Under the pieces are notes generated by a model, which worked only from the letters and a program-made list of their open reading frames with translations, was not told the DNA's origin and did no database searches. A program made the translations under genes and the position numbers. A stretch of DNA of 64,000 nt. Origin: Apostichopus japonicus (lineage: Eukaryota; Echinodermata; Holothuroidea; Aspidochirotida; Stichopodidae). Shown here piece after piece: positions 1 through 13,700 of this stretch (the stretch's first letter is position 1; each line of letters begins with the position of its first letter). Where the stretch lies: positions 5,512,501 through 5,576,500 of the forward strand of contig NC_092569.1 of the NCBI RefSeq assembly GCF_037975245.1, given 5' to 3'.

Positions 1-1607
1 AAAACTTGGTAGACCTATTTATACTTAATTATTATAGCTGATTTGCTGCATTTCCCTCTTCACAATTAGACTTAATGACTTGTTTTTAGCTAAAAAGGAA
101 GCACACTTTTGTAAAATGCACATGAAAAAAAGAAAAACAAGGAAGCATCCAAAACATAAATGAGCTATTTCATAGCCAAGATTATACGCAATCATCACCT
201 ACTCCATTTCCTAACCCCCCCCTCAACCCCTACCCCTTACTGGTAACATGAATATTGCACACCAAATTACTCAGCAATCAAAGTAGGCTTTCTTTGAGTT
301 TTTTTGTTGTTAACTCCACCAAGAAGCACTTGACACCATTTTAGAAATATTCCCCTTTGGTCAATATAAAAAAGGAGCTGGTTTGATGGAGATAACACAA
401 TTACAAACTTTGTCGAAAGTTGCTGAATCATCTCATCGTTGATCACCTGACCCTTTCTACCTAAACAAGATGTTCGCTTTTTCTAGTTTTGATGTCCAAG
501 TTAAATTGGAAACAAATGAGAAAGGTATCAGTAGCTTTACAAAAAAAAAAACAAATAAAAAAATGTATCATGACAAGACAATTGTTCTTACCTATGCTGT
601 AAGGTTTGACATCATACCTATTTATAGTTATTACACTTCGGCATACAGGTGTATCCCGGATACTTATGCAAGACTACACAAACTTACCAGATATTTCACA
701 GCCTTTTTTTTTTTCATTTTTAGTTCTATTTAACTTAAAACTAAGCAAGCATATAACAACACAAGATTCTCCCTGTCTATGTACCCCTCTTCTCACCCCC
801 CACTCTTCCCCCACCCAACAAACATGTACACCATCACTAAAAGTAAATTAATCTCTAAATATGAATGCATAAATTTAGGTAAGATCATTTATTAAATTTA
901 AGAATGTGACCCCCAAAGCTTGGAGCTTACAATTACACATACTCAGTTGTGACACATCTTGTACATTGTCATGCTCTTAGATTTTACAGAACTTTTCAAA
1001 ACAACACATTTCAAAGTGAATGTTTTCTCCTGGGTCATTTAATAACAGTCAAACATCTTTGATTAGGGAGAGTCTGGGTGAGATATTCACATCTACAAAC
1101 TGAAGCTGTCAAAATTGTTGACCAACTGATAAGACCCTCTTAATTAACAACACAAGACAAAATTATCCCACATACGGCACAAGGACTCGCCTGATAAGTT
1201 AACCCTTCAAAATTCTTTGCGCAATTTCCAATTGCCCCCTTGGGGGGAATTTTTTATGGTAGCAAAACCACTTGCTCAAATTTTAACAAATACTGGCTGG
1301 ATGGAACAAACAAGATTTGATGTGAAATAAAACAAAAGAAATGAAAAAAAAAGAAAAAAAAATAAGAGATAAATTTTGACCAAACTGGAAAAAAAAGGTC
1401 TTCCTAAGCAACTGATTTACACCAACCTAGTAAGGCCAACTGAAAGTCTGTCACATTATTAGCATCATGCGTGGTATCTCTGCTCATACTTGGGTGGTAT
1501 GACCACCGGTACAGTGGTGGTGAGTGTCACCATATAGTGTGGGTGGCGATGGTCATATAGGAGTATCTTGATCCATATCCACAATGTACAAACTCCACAG
1601 GATACAT
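1..1607 (-). other. Rab10 3' flank / probable 3' UTR
   Basis: No coding sequence is supported. The stretch is AT-rich with homopurine/homopyrimidine runs. A minus-strand AATAAA is present at 893-888, about 0.7 kb after the stop, and could be a polyadenylation signal. Nothing else was recognised. Confidence 0.4.
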
Positions 1608-1703
1608 CTAGGAGCAGCATCCCTTACTTCCAGATCCGCCACCTGGGTCCTTTTCTCCTGGTTTGATCGAGCCAGGAGATGAGCTGGCATCTTTCTGTGG
1701 ATA
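1608..1703 (-). CDS. RAB10: Rab10 terminal coding exon
   Basis: 96 bp including the TAG at 1610-1608. It encodes [12 protein letters not shown] through a Gly/Ser-rich stretch to SGSKGCCS. The acceptor CGACAG at 1706-1704 joins in phase 0 after exon 4. A second possible acceptor lies nine bases in and would remove YPQ. The hypervariable tail is diverged, but the double-Cys prenylation site fits a Rab. Confidence 0.88.
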   Translation of the reverse strand, partial: YPQKDASSSPGSIKPGEKDPGGGSGSKGCCS

Positions 1704-4700
1704 CTGTCGGAATAAGACCACCAGATAATGATAATTATTAATAATCATTCCAAAAGACGTGGATAGAAATCTCCTCATGATGAATTTATAGACCTTTTCC
1801 ACTTATCCAAAACTGATATAAGATATAATTTATCTAAATCTTCCATATTAAAATAAGTATGTTGGCCTAAAACAATACACATTAGTAATAAATAAATTAA
1901 ACAATTAAAAACCTGATTCAAGCACACAGAAAGAGGGCAACCTTCTTTGCCAATTGATGTAAATCACATGAAGGTATGTAAAACCACAACCCTGAAAGAG
2001 GTGGCAAACTTGTTCCTCGCAAGTTGCAAAGAACATTTATGATGCCCACCTTTAATGTACATGAAAATTCTATACTGTACTGAGCGGCCTTAAAGGTTTA
2101 TCTGTCATGTATTTTGGGCAAAATTAAGCACAAACATTGGAAAAGGAAGCCTCCAGGACTGGATAACCCCTTGCCTTTGAAAGCAGCCAGAAATTGACAG
2201 TATGTAGTTTACTTCATACTGCTTGCATCAGGTATTACTTCTAGCATGGCATATGTACATCACAGACCCAACTATACACCTACATTCAAACATATATATA
2301 CAACCTTACATATACATTCTCACACCTACACCTACATATTCCAGCTTACATTTGCAATCTTTATATATCTACACGATGATGCTGTTCCACTTTTGCTGTT
2401 TTTTATGCTGCTTTTTATGATCCACCAAGACTAAATGACTTTTTGAACAATTAAAACTAAAACTTGAGCAATAACAACAACCAATATGCCATTGTGTTAA
2501 TTAGTGACTAATTACTAGGTTTTGTGACTAAGGATTCAATAGCTAACACGCTTTTGACTGTGCAAAGAAGTTTATAAACCAAGTTCTTGAAAGCATGTAA
2601 TGTGTGAATTTATCTCAAATATCACTACTACAGGGAATAATTTCATGTTTAAATATTGTGTAGCAGTATTGAAGGCTCTGAACTTGTTTCTTATAAATAC
2701 TATTGTTACTATGTAAAAACAATGCTATACATCTTTGGACTTGTATATAAAGTTGCCCATTTTGCAATGTAACAAATTACCATACAAATTTTCACTTAAT
2801 TTCTCTGATATCCTTTGTTCTCACACATGAAATTGGACAGCTATGGAAGTGGGTAGGCATAGTACTTAACGCCCATTCCCATTTATAAGGGTGTTATATC
2901 TTTATGAAAGTTGGAATTCTGAAGAAGACATCTTGGTTTTAGATTTAGGACACTCCTTTTAGAAGTCAAGAAGTGTATTAATGGCACAAACAACGGCCCA
3001 TCAATCGCTGTGGATTCTACATACTGTACATCCCCTCACTCTTAGTTAAGCAGGGTTTGGAATTCACCATTTAAACTGCTTACTAACAACAAAGGTATCT
3101 TCCATCTTACTTCAACCCTCTTTTCTTATGTGTGGAAAAGAAGGAAATGGTTCCACTGTTTTGAATTGTTGGTAGCCCAATGTAAGTTTAACAACAGTAT
3201 ATATAACAACACTGACAGTGTTGCCATTGACCCCTAATTGGCTTTTCAGTTCCGACCACTTGTTTATTTATGGCTTCTGTACAATGTAATTGAAAAATAC
3301 TTCACTTCTCAGCATCTTCCCTGACTGAATAATAGACAACTTTCCCTAGAAAAAAAAAAAAGTGTCTTTTCTACAAAACCTTATTATTATCCCCCGTAGG
3401 ACCTCTTGCAAGGTCGAACAGGGGTAAACTCCTTTTTGTTGTTGCCATTGATCTGCAAACTTTCTTACACTGGAACACAGAACGGGTGACAGCATGATAT
3501 TCTCATTCTTGGTGCTACTCTTGAGTCAAACCTGATTCCTGCTTGAAAACTGCATGAGTACTTGCTATGAAAGAATCCATAGCTTGTATGCCATTATTAT
3601 GCCAGTGGTATCATCCAATAGACATTGTAATGCAATACACCACTCACCTTCTTCAAGATATCTTCTGCGAGTGTCATGAAGGCCGTCTCGACATTGATGT
3701 TTGATTTTGCACTAGTTTCCATGAACTTGATTCCATTTTCTTTTGCAATCTGCAGGAAAGAATGATGAAGAAAATGCTTTAAGGTTGTACAGCAATGATT
3801 TAACTACCAATTGAACTGACAAGCCTTTATTCACTGTATTCAGTGGATACAAAGGTTAATGAGAATCGAGGAAGAAGTCCACTGCTTTCCAGTCACCGCT
3901 GACTAGTCACCATTGTCTGTTTGTCAGGGAAAAATTTAGTGTTCACAGTTTGCATTGTATTTCTTAAGGTTTATGAATTATAGGTTTTGCTTTTAAAGAC
4001 TGCCATACATATGTGCATTTTGTGGCAATGTTTCATAGCCTGCAGATAAATTGTTCCCCCATTGTGAGTTTTTGGACACAGAGTTAACACTGTCATGTCC
4101 AGCAGGCCTCATAAAGACCAGTATCTTGAGTGGCTCTGGTGAGTAGAATGTGTGAAATCCAACCAGCTGCATTAAAGATGCTTAATGCAGTTGGCCGACA
4201 ATCTTACTTAACTATTCCCAATTTTATGCTGAATTATTAGAACATCAATCTGATTAAACTAAGATAGTCTTCTTCAAATGAAATTTAACCAGTGAGTGAT
4301 TAATAAATCCACCTGATCCCCAACGTTTCTTAACCCAGGCCACTATTCATGTTAGTATAAAACGCAAATAAGTAGCAAATTGTAAGTTTCCAAAATTTTC
4401 CATTTTGCTCCATTATTTGAAATCATATTTAGCTAGGTCAACATACTGACCTACATCAACAGACATTTTTGTATCAAATATAAAAGTTACTGAAGCTTCT
4501 GTCTTCCTTTTCTTCTCTTTGTGAACTCTTTTGTAAGAGCAGATGATAATGGTGTTAGGATGCAGCGGAGTAGACGAACCTGAAATTTACATTGTCCACT
4601 AAAAAACTGTAGCTTACCTGTACTTTGAGATCTTTCTTGACAACCATAAAGTCACTCTTGAAAAACACAATTTCAAAGCAAAGATTGTGCAATAACTTTG

Positions 4701-7700
4701 TAGTGATTGAAGTATACCCCCACCCCCTCCCCACAGCCTCAAACAAGTGGCTGTAGAAGAATAAAGGTTTTACAAAACCTTGTAGTTTGTAATATGTAAA
4801 TTATTACAACATTTAGAGGACATTTATGGACCATTAATGGATTACATTCTACTGCACCTATTGACACATGTACATAGGTTCTTTTGTACTCAATGAAATC
4901 CCTATCCAGCTTTCACAACATCTATACTCGTAGTCCACGGCATCTACAGTCAAGCTTTACTGTGTATTGCAAACAGAACTGCACTGCTGTTATGCTGTAA
5001 ACATTCAACCTGAATCAAAACAGTTCTTAATCTGCTTACACTTTCATTTCCTGAATGGTACACACTGGATGAAGAAGAGGAAGTGGCCTTTGCTAAAGAA
5101 ACAAGTATATACTACACATGTTATCGAGAGAGTACTAATCAAGTGCACTTGATGGAGTGCCATGGCCTTCTTTCTTACTTGGTTCTATTTGTTTCCTCCA
5201 AACATACCAGAGCTCTCCCTTGGACCACATTGAATGTACAGATATTGAGTACATGGCTATCAATTCTGCAAGCTAGGTGTCACAATCACCACAAACCGAT
5301 AGATATCCAAATGAAGCCAGAGTCCAACATTTTAATGATGAGACCTCAAAGTTCTTACCTTAACAACAGGACTAGAATTCACAAATTTAACCACTTGCAA
5401 AAATACTGCAAACTGTGCTTGAGAATGCTACTGGATAAACTCCAAACTGTGCTTAGGAAAGCTACTGGATGAAATCAAGTTCTGACTGACAAGTTCCTGA
5501 ATTGCATCATGCATCAGTTACTTTTACAGGTTTATGAGAACAGGTTTATGTTTGCTGATAATAAGCAGTCATAAAGGGGCTTATTGTTAGGTATGGACAA
5601 CATGCTGATTCTTTGATAACAGGTAACTTTTGTTTATGTTCTCAGTTTCTACTGGCAGAAAATACCAGTGCCTTTCTCTCTACTGGTAAAAGGGCAAAAT
5701 TAACTGGCATTTAGCAACACATCCTATATCCATCTACCAAAGTTTCCTACTTCCACACAAATGGTATCACCAATATATCTCAATAATTAGCCATGCACAC
5801 TTTAACCAAGCAAATCATTAATTAAGGTAGCCACAGCTTCACTTTAAGAACAGTGTTTGCAAACTTTGAAACTGAAAATCTTCCTCGATTTGATCTATGA
5901 CGTCTTCAGTTCCAGTACCAGAGTCAGCCTGGAAGAGTCTAACAATGACAAGGTAATCCTAGTGCTCAAACCGTAACCATGGTGATCCGGTTTCAGTATG
6001 AGAGACAGCCTGGAAGAGTCTAACAATGACAAGGTGCTCCTAATGCTCAAACCGTGACCATGTTGATCCGGTTTCAGTATGAGAGACAGCCTGGAGGAGT
6101 CTAACAATGACAAGGTGCTCCTAATGCACAAACCATGACAAGGTGCTCCTAGTGCTCAAACCGTGACCATGGTGATCCGGTTCCAGCATGAGAGTCAGCC
6201 TGGAAGAGTCTTACAATGACAATCTGCTCGTAGTGCTCAAACCGTGACCATGGTGATCAGGTTCCAGCATGAGAGTCAGCCTGGAAGAGTCTAACAATGA
6301 CAAGGTGCTCCTAGTGCTCAAACCATGACCATGGTGATCCGGTTTCAGTATGAGAGACAGCCTGGAAGAGTCAAACAAATGAGAAGCTGCTCGTAGTGCT
6401 CAAACCATGACCATGGTGATCCGGTTTCAGTATGAGAGACAGCCTGGAAGAGTCTAACAAATGAGAAGCTGCTCGTAGTGCTCAAACTATGACCATGGTG
6501 ATCCGGTTCCAGCATGAGAGTCAGCCTGGAAGAGTCTTACAATTGACAAGCTGATTTTAGTGCTCAAACCGTGACCATGGTGATCCGGTTCCAGTAAGAG
6601 AGACAGCCTGGAAGAGTCTAACAATGACAAGGTGCTCCTAATGCTCAAACTATGACAAGGTGCTTCTAGTGCTCAAACCATGACCATGGTGATCTGGTTC
6701 CAATGTTTAAACTATACCATGTAATTGTATACAAGGTAGACCAGCAAAGTGACTAAAAGTGATTAACTTCTGACAAAGCTACCAATATTCCAATTTACAC
6801 TTACAGTCTCTCCTCTCTCCTTTGAGATCATCCTCTTATCCTCCATGTCACATTTGTTTCCCAGTAACATCTTCTCCACATCTTCATTTGCATGCTGCAG
6901 AAAGAGGAGAAACAATAGCAATGTTTTAAGTCATGTCCACTGTTAAAGAAATTGATTTTGTGCAAATTAAAAGTCTTCCAACAAAGAAATAAATAAATTT
7001 ATTGTTTTATGTAATTGACTGTTTACATCACTTTTGCGACCGATGCCTGATACCTCCTTTGATTCTTTCATAGCAAACATTCTTAGTCACCACTACTTGG
7101 ATTCAAAACAGGGAGGGGTGGTGGATTGAAATAATGGGGGATTATTACATTAGAGTGTGATTGCATAATGCATTGTAGGGAGAAGAGAGAATAACATGTA
7201 CTGTAAGGAAAAATCATTATTGTGTATGATTCATTATTTGTACATTCTAATTGATTATTTAAACATAGATTAAATATGTACAGTAAGACATGAAATGTGT
7301 GTGTTCTATCTAAAGTTTCTGCTGTCAGTATTTACAATCATCATTAGCGAGGGCTTAACACTCCCACTGTATACAGTGCGATTGTTAAGCCCTCGCTATG
7401 TAAACATGTACGTATGTATACATGTCTGTATACTGTACATACTGTGAGAGGTTTCAAGCAGTTGCAGTCTCACTTTCAGTTCCTTTCAGGACGAAAATAT
7501 ATTGGGAAAATACTGAATGAAAACTTCAGCGTCTTAATAACAGACTGTTATCATGTACAATACATAAATATGGGATAAGAGTGATGGAGAACAGCAGTAC
7601 TTTACTAGCGGCATTGTTTGAAAACAACAGAGATGGTTCAAGGAACATTACTACAGTACCATACTGTAATGTACACTAAAAGTATGATGTAATGAAGAGT

Positions 7701-10700
7701 GAACTACACATTACTCGTATAATTTTTCATCACAATGTTGTGCAATGTTCAGTTCTTATACTAGTAACCACGGTAAAAAATGTTTAAGAAGTAAGGATGT
7801 ACATGTACAAGCAAACTTCGTCTCACAACCACTCCGATTACACTGCTGCAGTCATCAAGATAAAATCACCATTTCTCCATACCTATTTTCAGCTTTGCAA
7901 TATCTGACAAATACTTGACAGTGTTCAATAATGTAAATACTTTATGACAATATGTCCAGTGCTCAGCCACTTTGTATCTCTCAGACTCCCAGTTCATATT
8001 TCCTGTTATTTCATCACTCTCTGAGTCTGGCTCTGGTCTCCAGCATTAATTACTTCTCATCTCGGCTCATTCATATCCTGTGATTCACACACCTCTCAAC
8101 GACTCTGTCACACCAAAGCACTCTCTCTCACTCTCTCTAACGTCATTTCGCCAGACTCTTTCACGATAAAACTTTGGCGAACACAAAACGGTAGGACTAC
8201 CCAGAGTTGATTCAGACAGTTATTGCTTAGTCGCAGCACTGAGGCCAAACAAAACACAAAGAAAACCTAGCATAGTTGTTAATGCATTGACACATACAAA
8301 AGATATGTTGATAAGATTGTTGATGTCCATAAAGAATGATTGTAGTGTGGTAGAAGTGTTGACATGTCAAAGGAAGCCAAAGCCGAGTAAAATAGGCTTA
8401 GGCTGCAGGGACTTTCTGTGATCAGTTGTGGACTGATATGTGTGTGTGACATATGTGTATGTGAAAAGTGTACCGAAGAAAACGTAGCACACACACTGAA
8501 CCTTATCCATCAAACTGAAAACATTCTATAAAAGCATGATGATATTAAGTTGATCTTTAGATCATGATATTAAACTTGATAGATCAGGAGTTCAAGAAAT
8601 ATGGAGGAGTCTCAAATTTTTCTCATTACAAAGGTACCACAAAAATGTTGATTTCAATTTATACAGCCCAGGGTATAATTTATCTGTTATCGCTCAACAA
8701 ATCCAAAAATGTATCTATAGCAGCTATTGTACACAAAACCACAGTATTGTTTTCTCAATATTTAACAAATAGAAAATTATGAGATGTGTAAACTGCTATG
8801 CAAAATGTAAACACTTTAGGAACCTAAGCATATTTAGAATTTTCAATGTTTGATGGATAGAGGATAACAAAGTTTGTGCTACTTTTTATCCAGTACACTT
8901 GTCACATACACACATATGTCCACAACTGATCACAAAAAGTCCCCTGCAACATATACTGTACTAACCTCAATGTGTCCCATTTTAATCTGACATCAAAAGA
9001 TGTTCTTTGCTGATTAAAGAGGATGGGGGGGGGGCAGGGCATGAGGTTGGACATGGAGAATGAGGAGTTTCAGGGGAGGGAAGACAATGGGGGCAGAAAG
9101 AAGAAGGCAGAGCAGGTGACGGAGTAGAGATAGAGACCTATGCTCAATCACTTGTGGAGCTTCTTTTTCTCTTGCAGAGAAAGACATCATGTAAACTATC
9201 ATGCCTACCTTTCTCCCTTAATCTGCACCTCCTCCCCCCCCCCCAACACATCTTCACCTTCAAATGTATCTAACAGATGAAAATGCTTGTAAGAGATACC
9301 CCCTCCCCAGCCCACCCACCCAACCCAACAATATCACTCTGTTGACACCCTGAATAATTCAAACAACCATGTTATGTTCTCACCTCTTGTATGTTCCGTA
9401 ACCATTTTGCTATGTTTTCAAATGTTTTCTCCTGTGTGATATCATATACTAGCATAATTCCCATGGCACCTCTGTAGTATGATGTGGTGATTGTGTGGAA
9501 CCTCTCCTGGCCTGCTGTGTCCCATATTTGTAGTTTGATCTTCTTTCCCTGAAGCTCAACTGTTTTGATTTTAAAATCAATACCTGTAAAAATGTAAAGA
9601 AACAAAGATAAAATCACTAACAACGTAAAAAAGAAAGATATAATATTGTTTCTTATCCTCGAGAGGCCCCAACATTAATGCTGGCAATCTTTATCATACC
9701 AAAATTACTAAAGTGACACAAAAACAGAAAATTAACCAGTAAATGACCCCAGTACCCCCAGCCCTCCAACCCCCAGGCCCTCTCCTCCTCAATTCAAAAA
9801 GAGAATCCACGCATTTCCAGTAGTGTATACACGACAGAATGGGCTACAAGACAGGTCTGTTAGTTTTTGGGTTAAGTGGAATTAGTCGTTAACTAATTAT
9901 ACAGTCTACAGATACAACCGACCTGGCCGAAACAGATACACAACGCATATTTGAGGGAGAGAAAAACCACTGCCCTTTAATATGCTTCACACTTAGTCAA
10001 AATAGATGGACACTTCACATGGTACGTGTTACCAAGTTTGCGATACATGACCCATTTCTACCACCAGAGCAGACATACACTTACCAATGGTGGGAACATA
10101 AACTTCCCATCTGCTCTTCTGATTATTGTTACTGCAGCATGTAGAGGCAACAGCAGATTTACCCACGTAACAATCGCCAATCACAATCAACTTAAATACA
10201 TAATCGTACACATGATCTCGAGCCTCGGAAACACTACTTATCAGAGTGGATGGCATTTCAACAGAGCATCTTGTTGTCATCCTACCACAAAACTTAAGGT
10301 AAACAATAAAAAATAACAGCCTCTGAACTTCACAAAATGTCCACCATTCTTCTCTAACAGTTTATACCGCTCTGGGTGCAAATCTGGCCACTAACTGTGT
10401 TCCATTCTGTTCCAGTTTGACACAACAAATGTTGGAAAAAAAAGCAAGAGTTAATCAAAATTTGCTGAGCACTCAGAAACCTTTTGAACATACTGCTGCA
10501 ACAATTAATAATATCCTTTGCAAGGATCAGAAGAGCTTCTCACTTAAGGACCTGCGGTTAAGAAAATGGATTGTTTTACAAAGTTACACGGATACAGTAC
10601 TGTTGTATACGATACATTGACTGTAAGAAAGCCATTCTGTAGTGCTTTAATGGAAGTAACTAACATGACTGGCTACAATCCTGGACATATATTGTGCATA

Positions 10701-13700
10701 AATCCATACAAGGTATTGTACTAACCCTACTTAGCCTTGAAACTTGTTGCACCACACACTGTATCAATGATATGTGTGCCATGAACTGAATCAAGACAAC
10801 TTCAAAGGGTTTACAAAGGGTCAACCGCTGACTAACAAACAAGGAGACAGGGGTATCCTAAACAATGGGATTTCTCAATACATGACCAAACACCGATGCA
10901 TCTACCTTTGTATGATCATGGAGCTATAAACATATAGCTCCATGGTATGATGAATACTGGCTACAGCTAAACAAAGGATAATACTAGATCGGTTCACTCC
11001 ACACAGAGATGAACTGGACAGCCATGGATTAATAATCAAGGCACCAGGTCTGAACTGGAGACAAAGCTGTGCATAAATGCACTGTAAAGGCTTATAATAA
11101 ATTACCATCCAGTTGAAAAGATTTTGGGATGATAATAAAAAATATTCCACAAAGCAGTATCTCATTTTCTGGCCCACCTGACTCTTGATCAAGACATATA
11201 GTGAGGATGTGGCTTTCACCTTCGAAAGATTCTAAAAACTTGCCGGCAGTTTTGTCAAGCAAATCAACTTAAAGAAGCATTCCAGAGCTATAAGCATATT
11301 TTAAAGGTGATTATCTTGAAAGTTAGAATAGCTTAATTCATCCTTCCAGTTTCCCTCAATATATCACAGTGAGCATTTTACAACTTATATTTATCTAGCT
11401 ATCCTTAAAGGTCTGCTGTATAGAACCCAACTATAGCACGCTATGATGGAAAAGTTTCTTGAGATGACGTAATCGACCTGCCTTGTTCGTAAAATGACCT
11501 CTTTTTACCAATTATTCTGCAACGCCTGCCACAACTTTCTTCTTGTATGAGGGTCTTTGTGTGAACGCTGTATGATTAAATACACTGTAGACATGAACAT
11601 ATTTCCACAGTGTTTACACAGAGAGCCTAATGGTGTTAAGAAGCAATGCAGGCTTACTGTGGAGCCTGAGGTTGATTTACGACCGTAGCTGGTCGATTAC
11701 CTAATTACAAAACTTTCATAGCTATAGCGTGCTATAATTTGAGCCAATAAAGCAGATCTTTAATGCTATACCATTTTTATTATGAGACCCCACAGAAAGT
11801 ATTGAACTTTATGTGTACACACTGTGTACATGTATGTAGGTTTCTTCATAGAGATGCCAATCTTCCAGGAAGTCATTTAATGCATGGCATTGACTTGACT
11901 TTCACAAGCTTTGCAATGACTTTGACACAATCAACTGACAATTTCACTCACTTCTATCACATATGTACATCTAAAACATCCCTTACAGTGACTGATGTAG
12001 AGTACGACAATTTGGCATTACAGCTAGTAAGCCTGTTCAAAGGGGTGGTGACCTCTTGAGATCAAGCATGAAGCTGCTTATTTTGATGTGAGGTGAAATG
12101 GCTTCTATTAAACTTGCATGTTCGCTCCCCTATGAACCAACAGTTCAACAGGGCCCTGGGAAACAAACTTTTCGAAATTGTTTTCCTTTGGGTGAAATAT
12201 GCCCACCTCAGACTAAACTTTTATATGTGTGATACAACACAATTACATGTGTGCAGTAGAAAATCCTATGCACTTGATGTCAGGAAGGGTAGGGTACGAT
12301 CTAATACACTTTTAAAATCATGCAGTTTGTTGTACGTACAATATGTAGAGAAAGCAATTCACGCTTCATGCTGATAATTATTTGCAAAATACATTTCCGC
12401 ACTCAACTTTCTGAGATGTTCACTGGAACTATTGATATGGGCAGAGCAGTGCTACAGCACTCACAACACACTATTACTTTCACAGTAATGTATGCCTTTC
12501 AGTTTTGCAGATCGTTTTGGAGAGAAATGAACCAAGTTTTAATCAGTGTACCTATTCACAATGAACTTTCATTTCTACTTCAAAAGGCATACTACTGAAG
12601 GGCAATTATCACTGGACGACACAATCAGCCAAAACAGTGTTGTATTTTAAACAAGAAAGGAAAGGTTAACATACTGTTGTTCTTATCTAGATCGCTGATG
12701 GTATGTCTGCAAAAGACAGACTAAACAACAGGAGGAAATGGTTCAACCATATTGTTAAGACTTCATTAAAAGTGCAGCTACTTTCATCAAGAGTGCTATA
12801 CATGCAAATTAGGGCACATCATTTTGCAACTTTTCAAGGATACAACTGGCTTTCACTTCCCCTCCTATTCCTTTGACTTCTTTCCCCACTTTCTCAAAAC
12901 AATATGATTTTTTTTTATGGTGATTGAAAAGTTGGCCTAGTAGGGGGGGGGGGGGGGCAAGTGGTATGAAGACTGCACTGGCAAAAATATTGCTGCATGC
13001 ATAGTCCATTTCATCTATTTATTTAATTTTTTTTTGCCTTTCATTGCCAGATATGACTGTAAGCATCTTTGGCTAATTTAAGTCCTGATCACAGGTCCAA
13101 CCCCCCCCCCCCCCATTCCTTTCCATCAACAGAAGTATGACAACATTTACAATCACAAAAACTAGAGCATATAGGATATAGCAGGAAATTATTTCATGTT
13201 TAAATATTGTGGAGCCTTTCAAAGGCTTGCATTCAAATGCTATGGATCCTGCATACAAAAATAGTATACATCTTTACACTTGTATGTATAACAACTTGAC
13301 CATTTATTTTGTATAGCATGTTGCGATTCCATACTGGATGAATGATTGCATATACAGCCAGTGGTCACAAAACTTGATACAACCTTCATCTAAAAGAATG
13401 TATCATGTTTGAGCATTTTCTATTGACTAACTACATAATGTATATATATCTCTAATCGAAATGTGCATCAAAATGTGTTGACTTTTTTGTACTGTTTCCT
13501 GTAAGACCCACTTTCTCCCCCATCAAGAAGCTGAGGCAACACCTTCCATGGCAAATTTTCAGGATATCTTCTGGTTGTCCCTCCGACAACCAGGCCTTAC
13601 ATTATTTTGGTTGTGCAAACAGCAAAATTTGCTTGTCCGAAAAAAACATAGCAAAGATAACAATGACTAGCATTGAACAGTATGTCACTGTAGGAGATAC

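Noticed and set aside
5083-5472. Plus-strand frame of 129 codons
   Set aside because: No domain, intronic position in Rab10, and composition no different from surrounding sequence.
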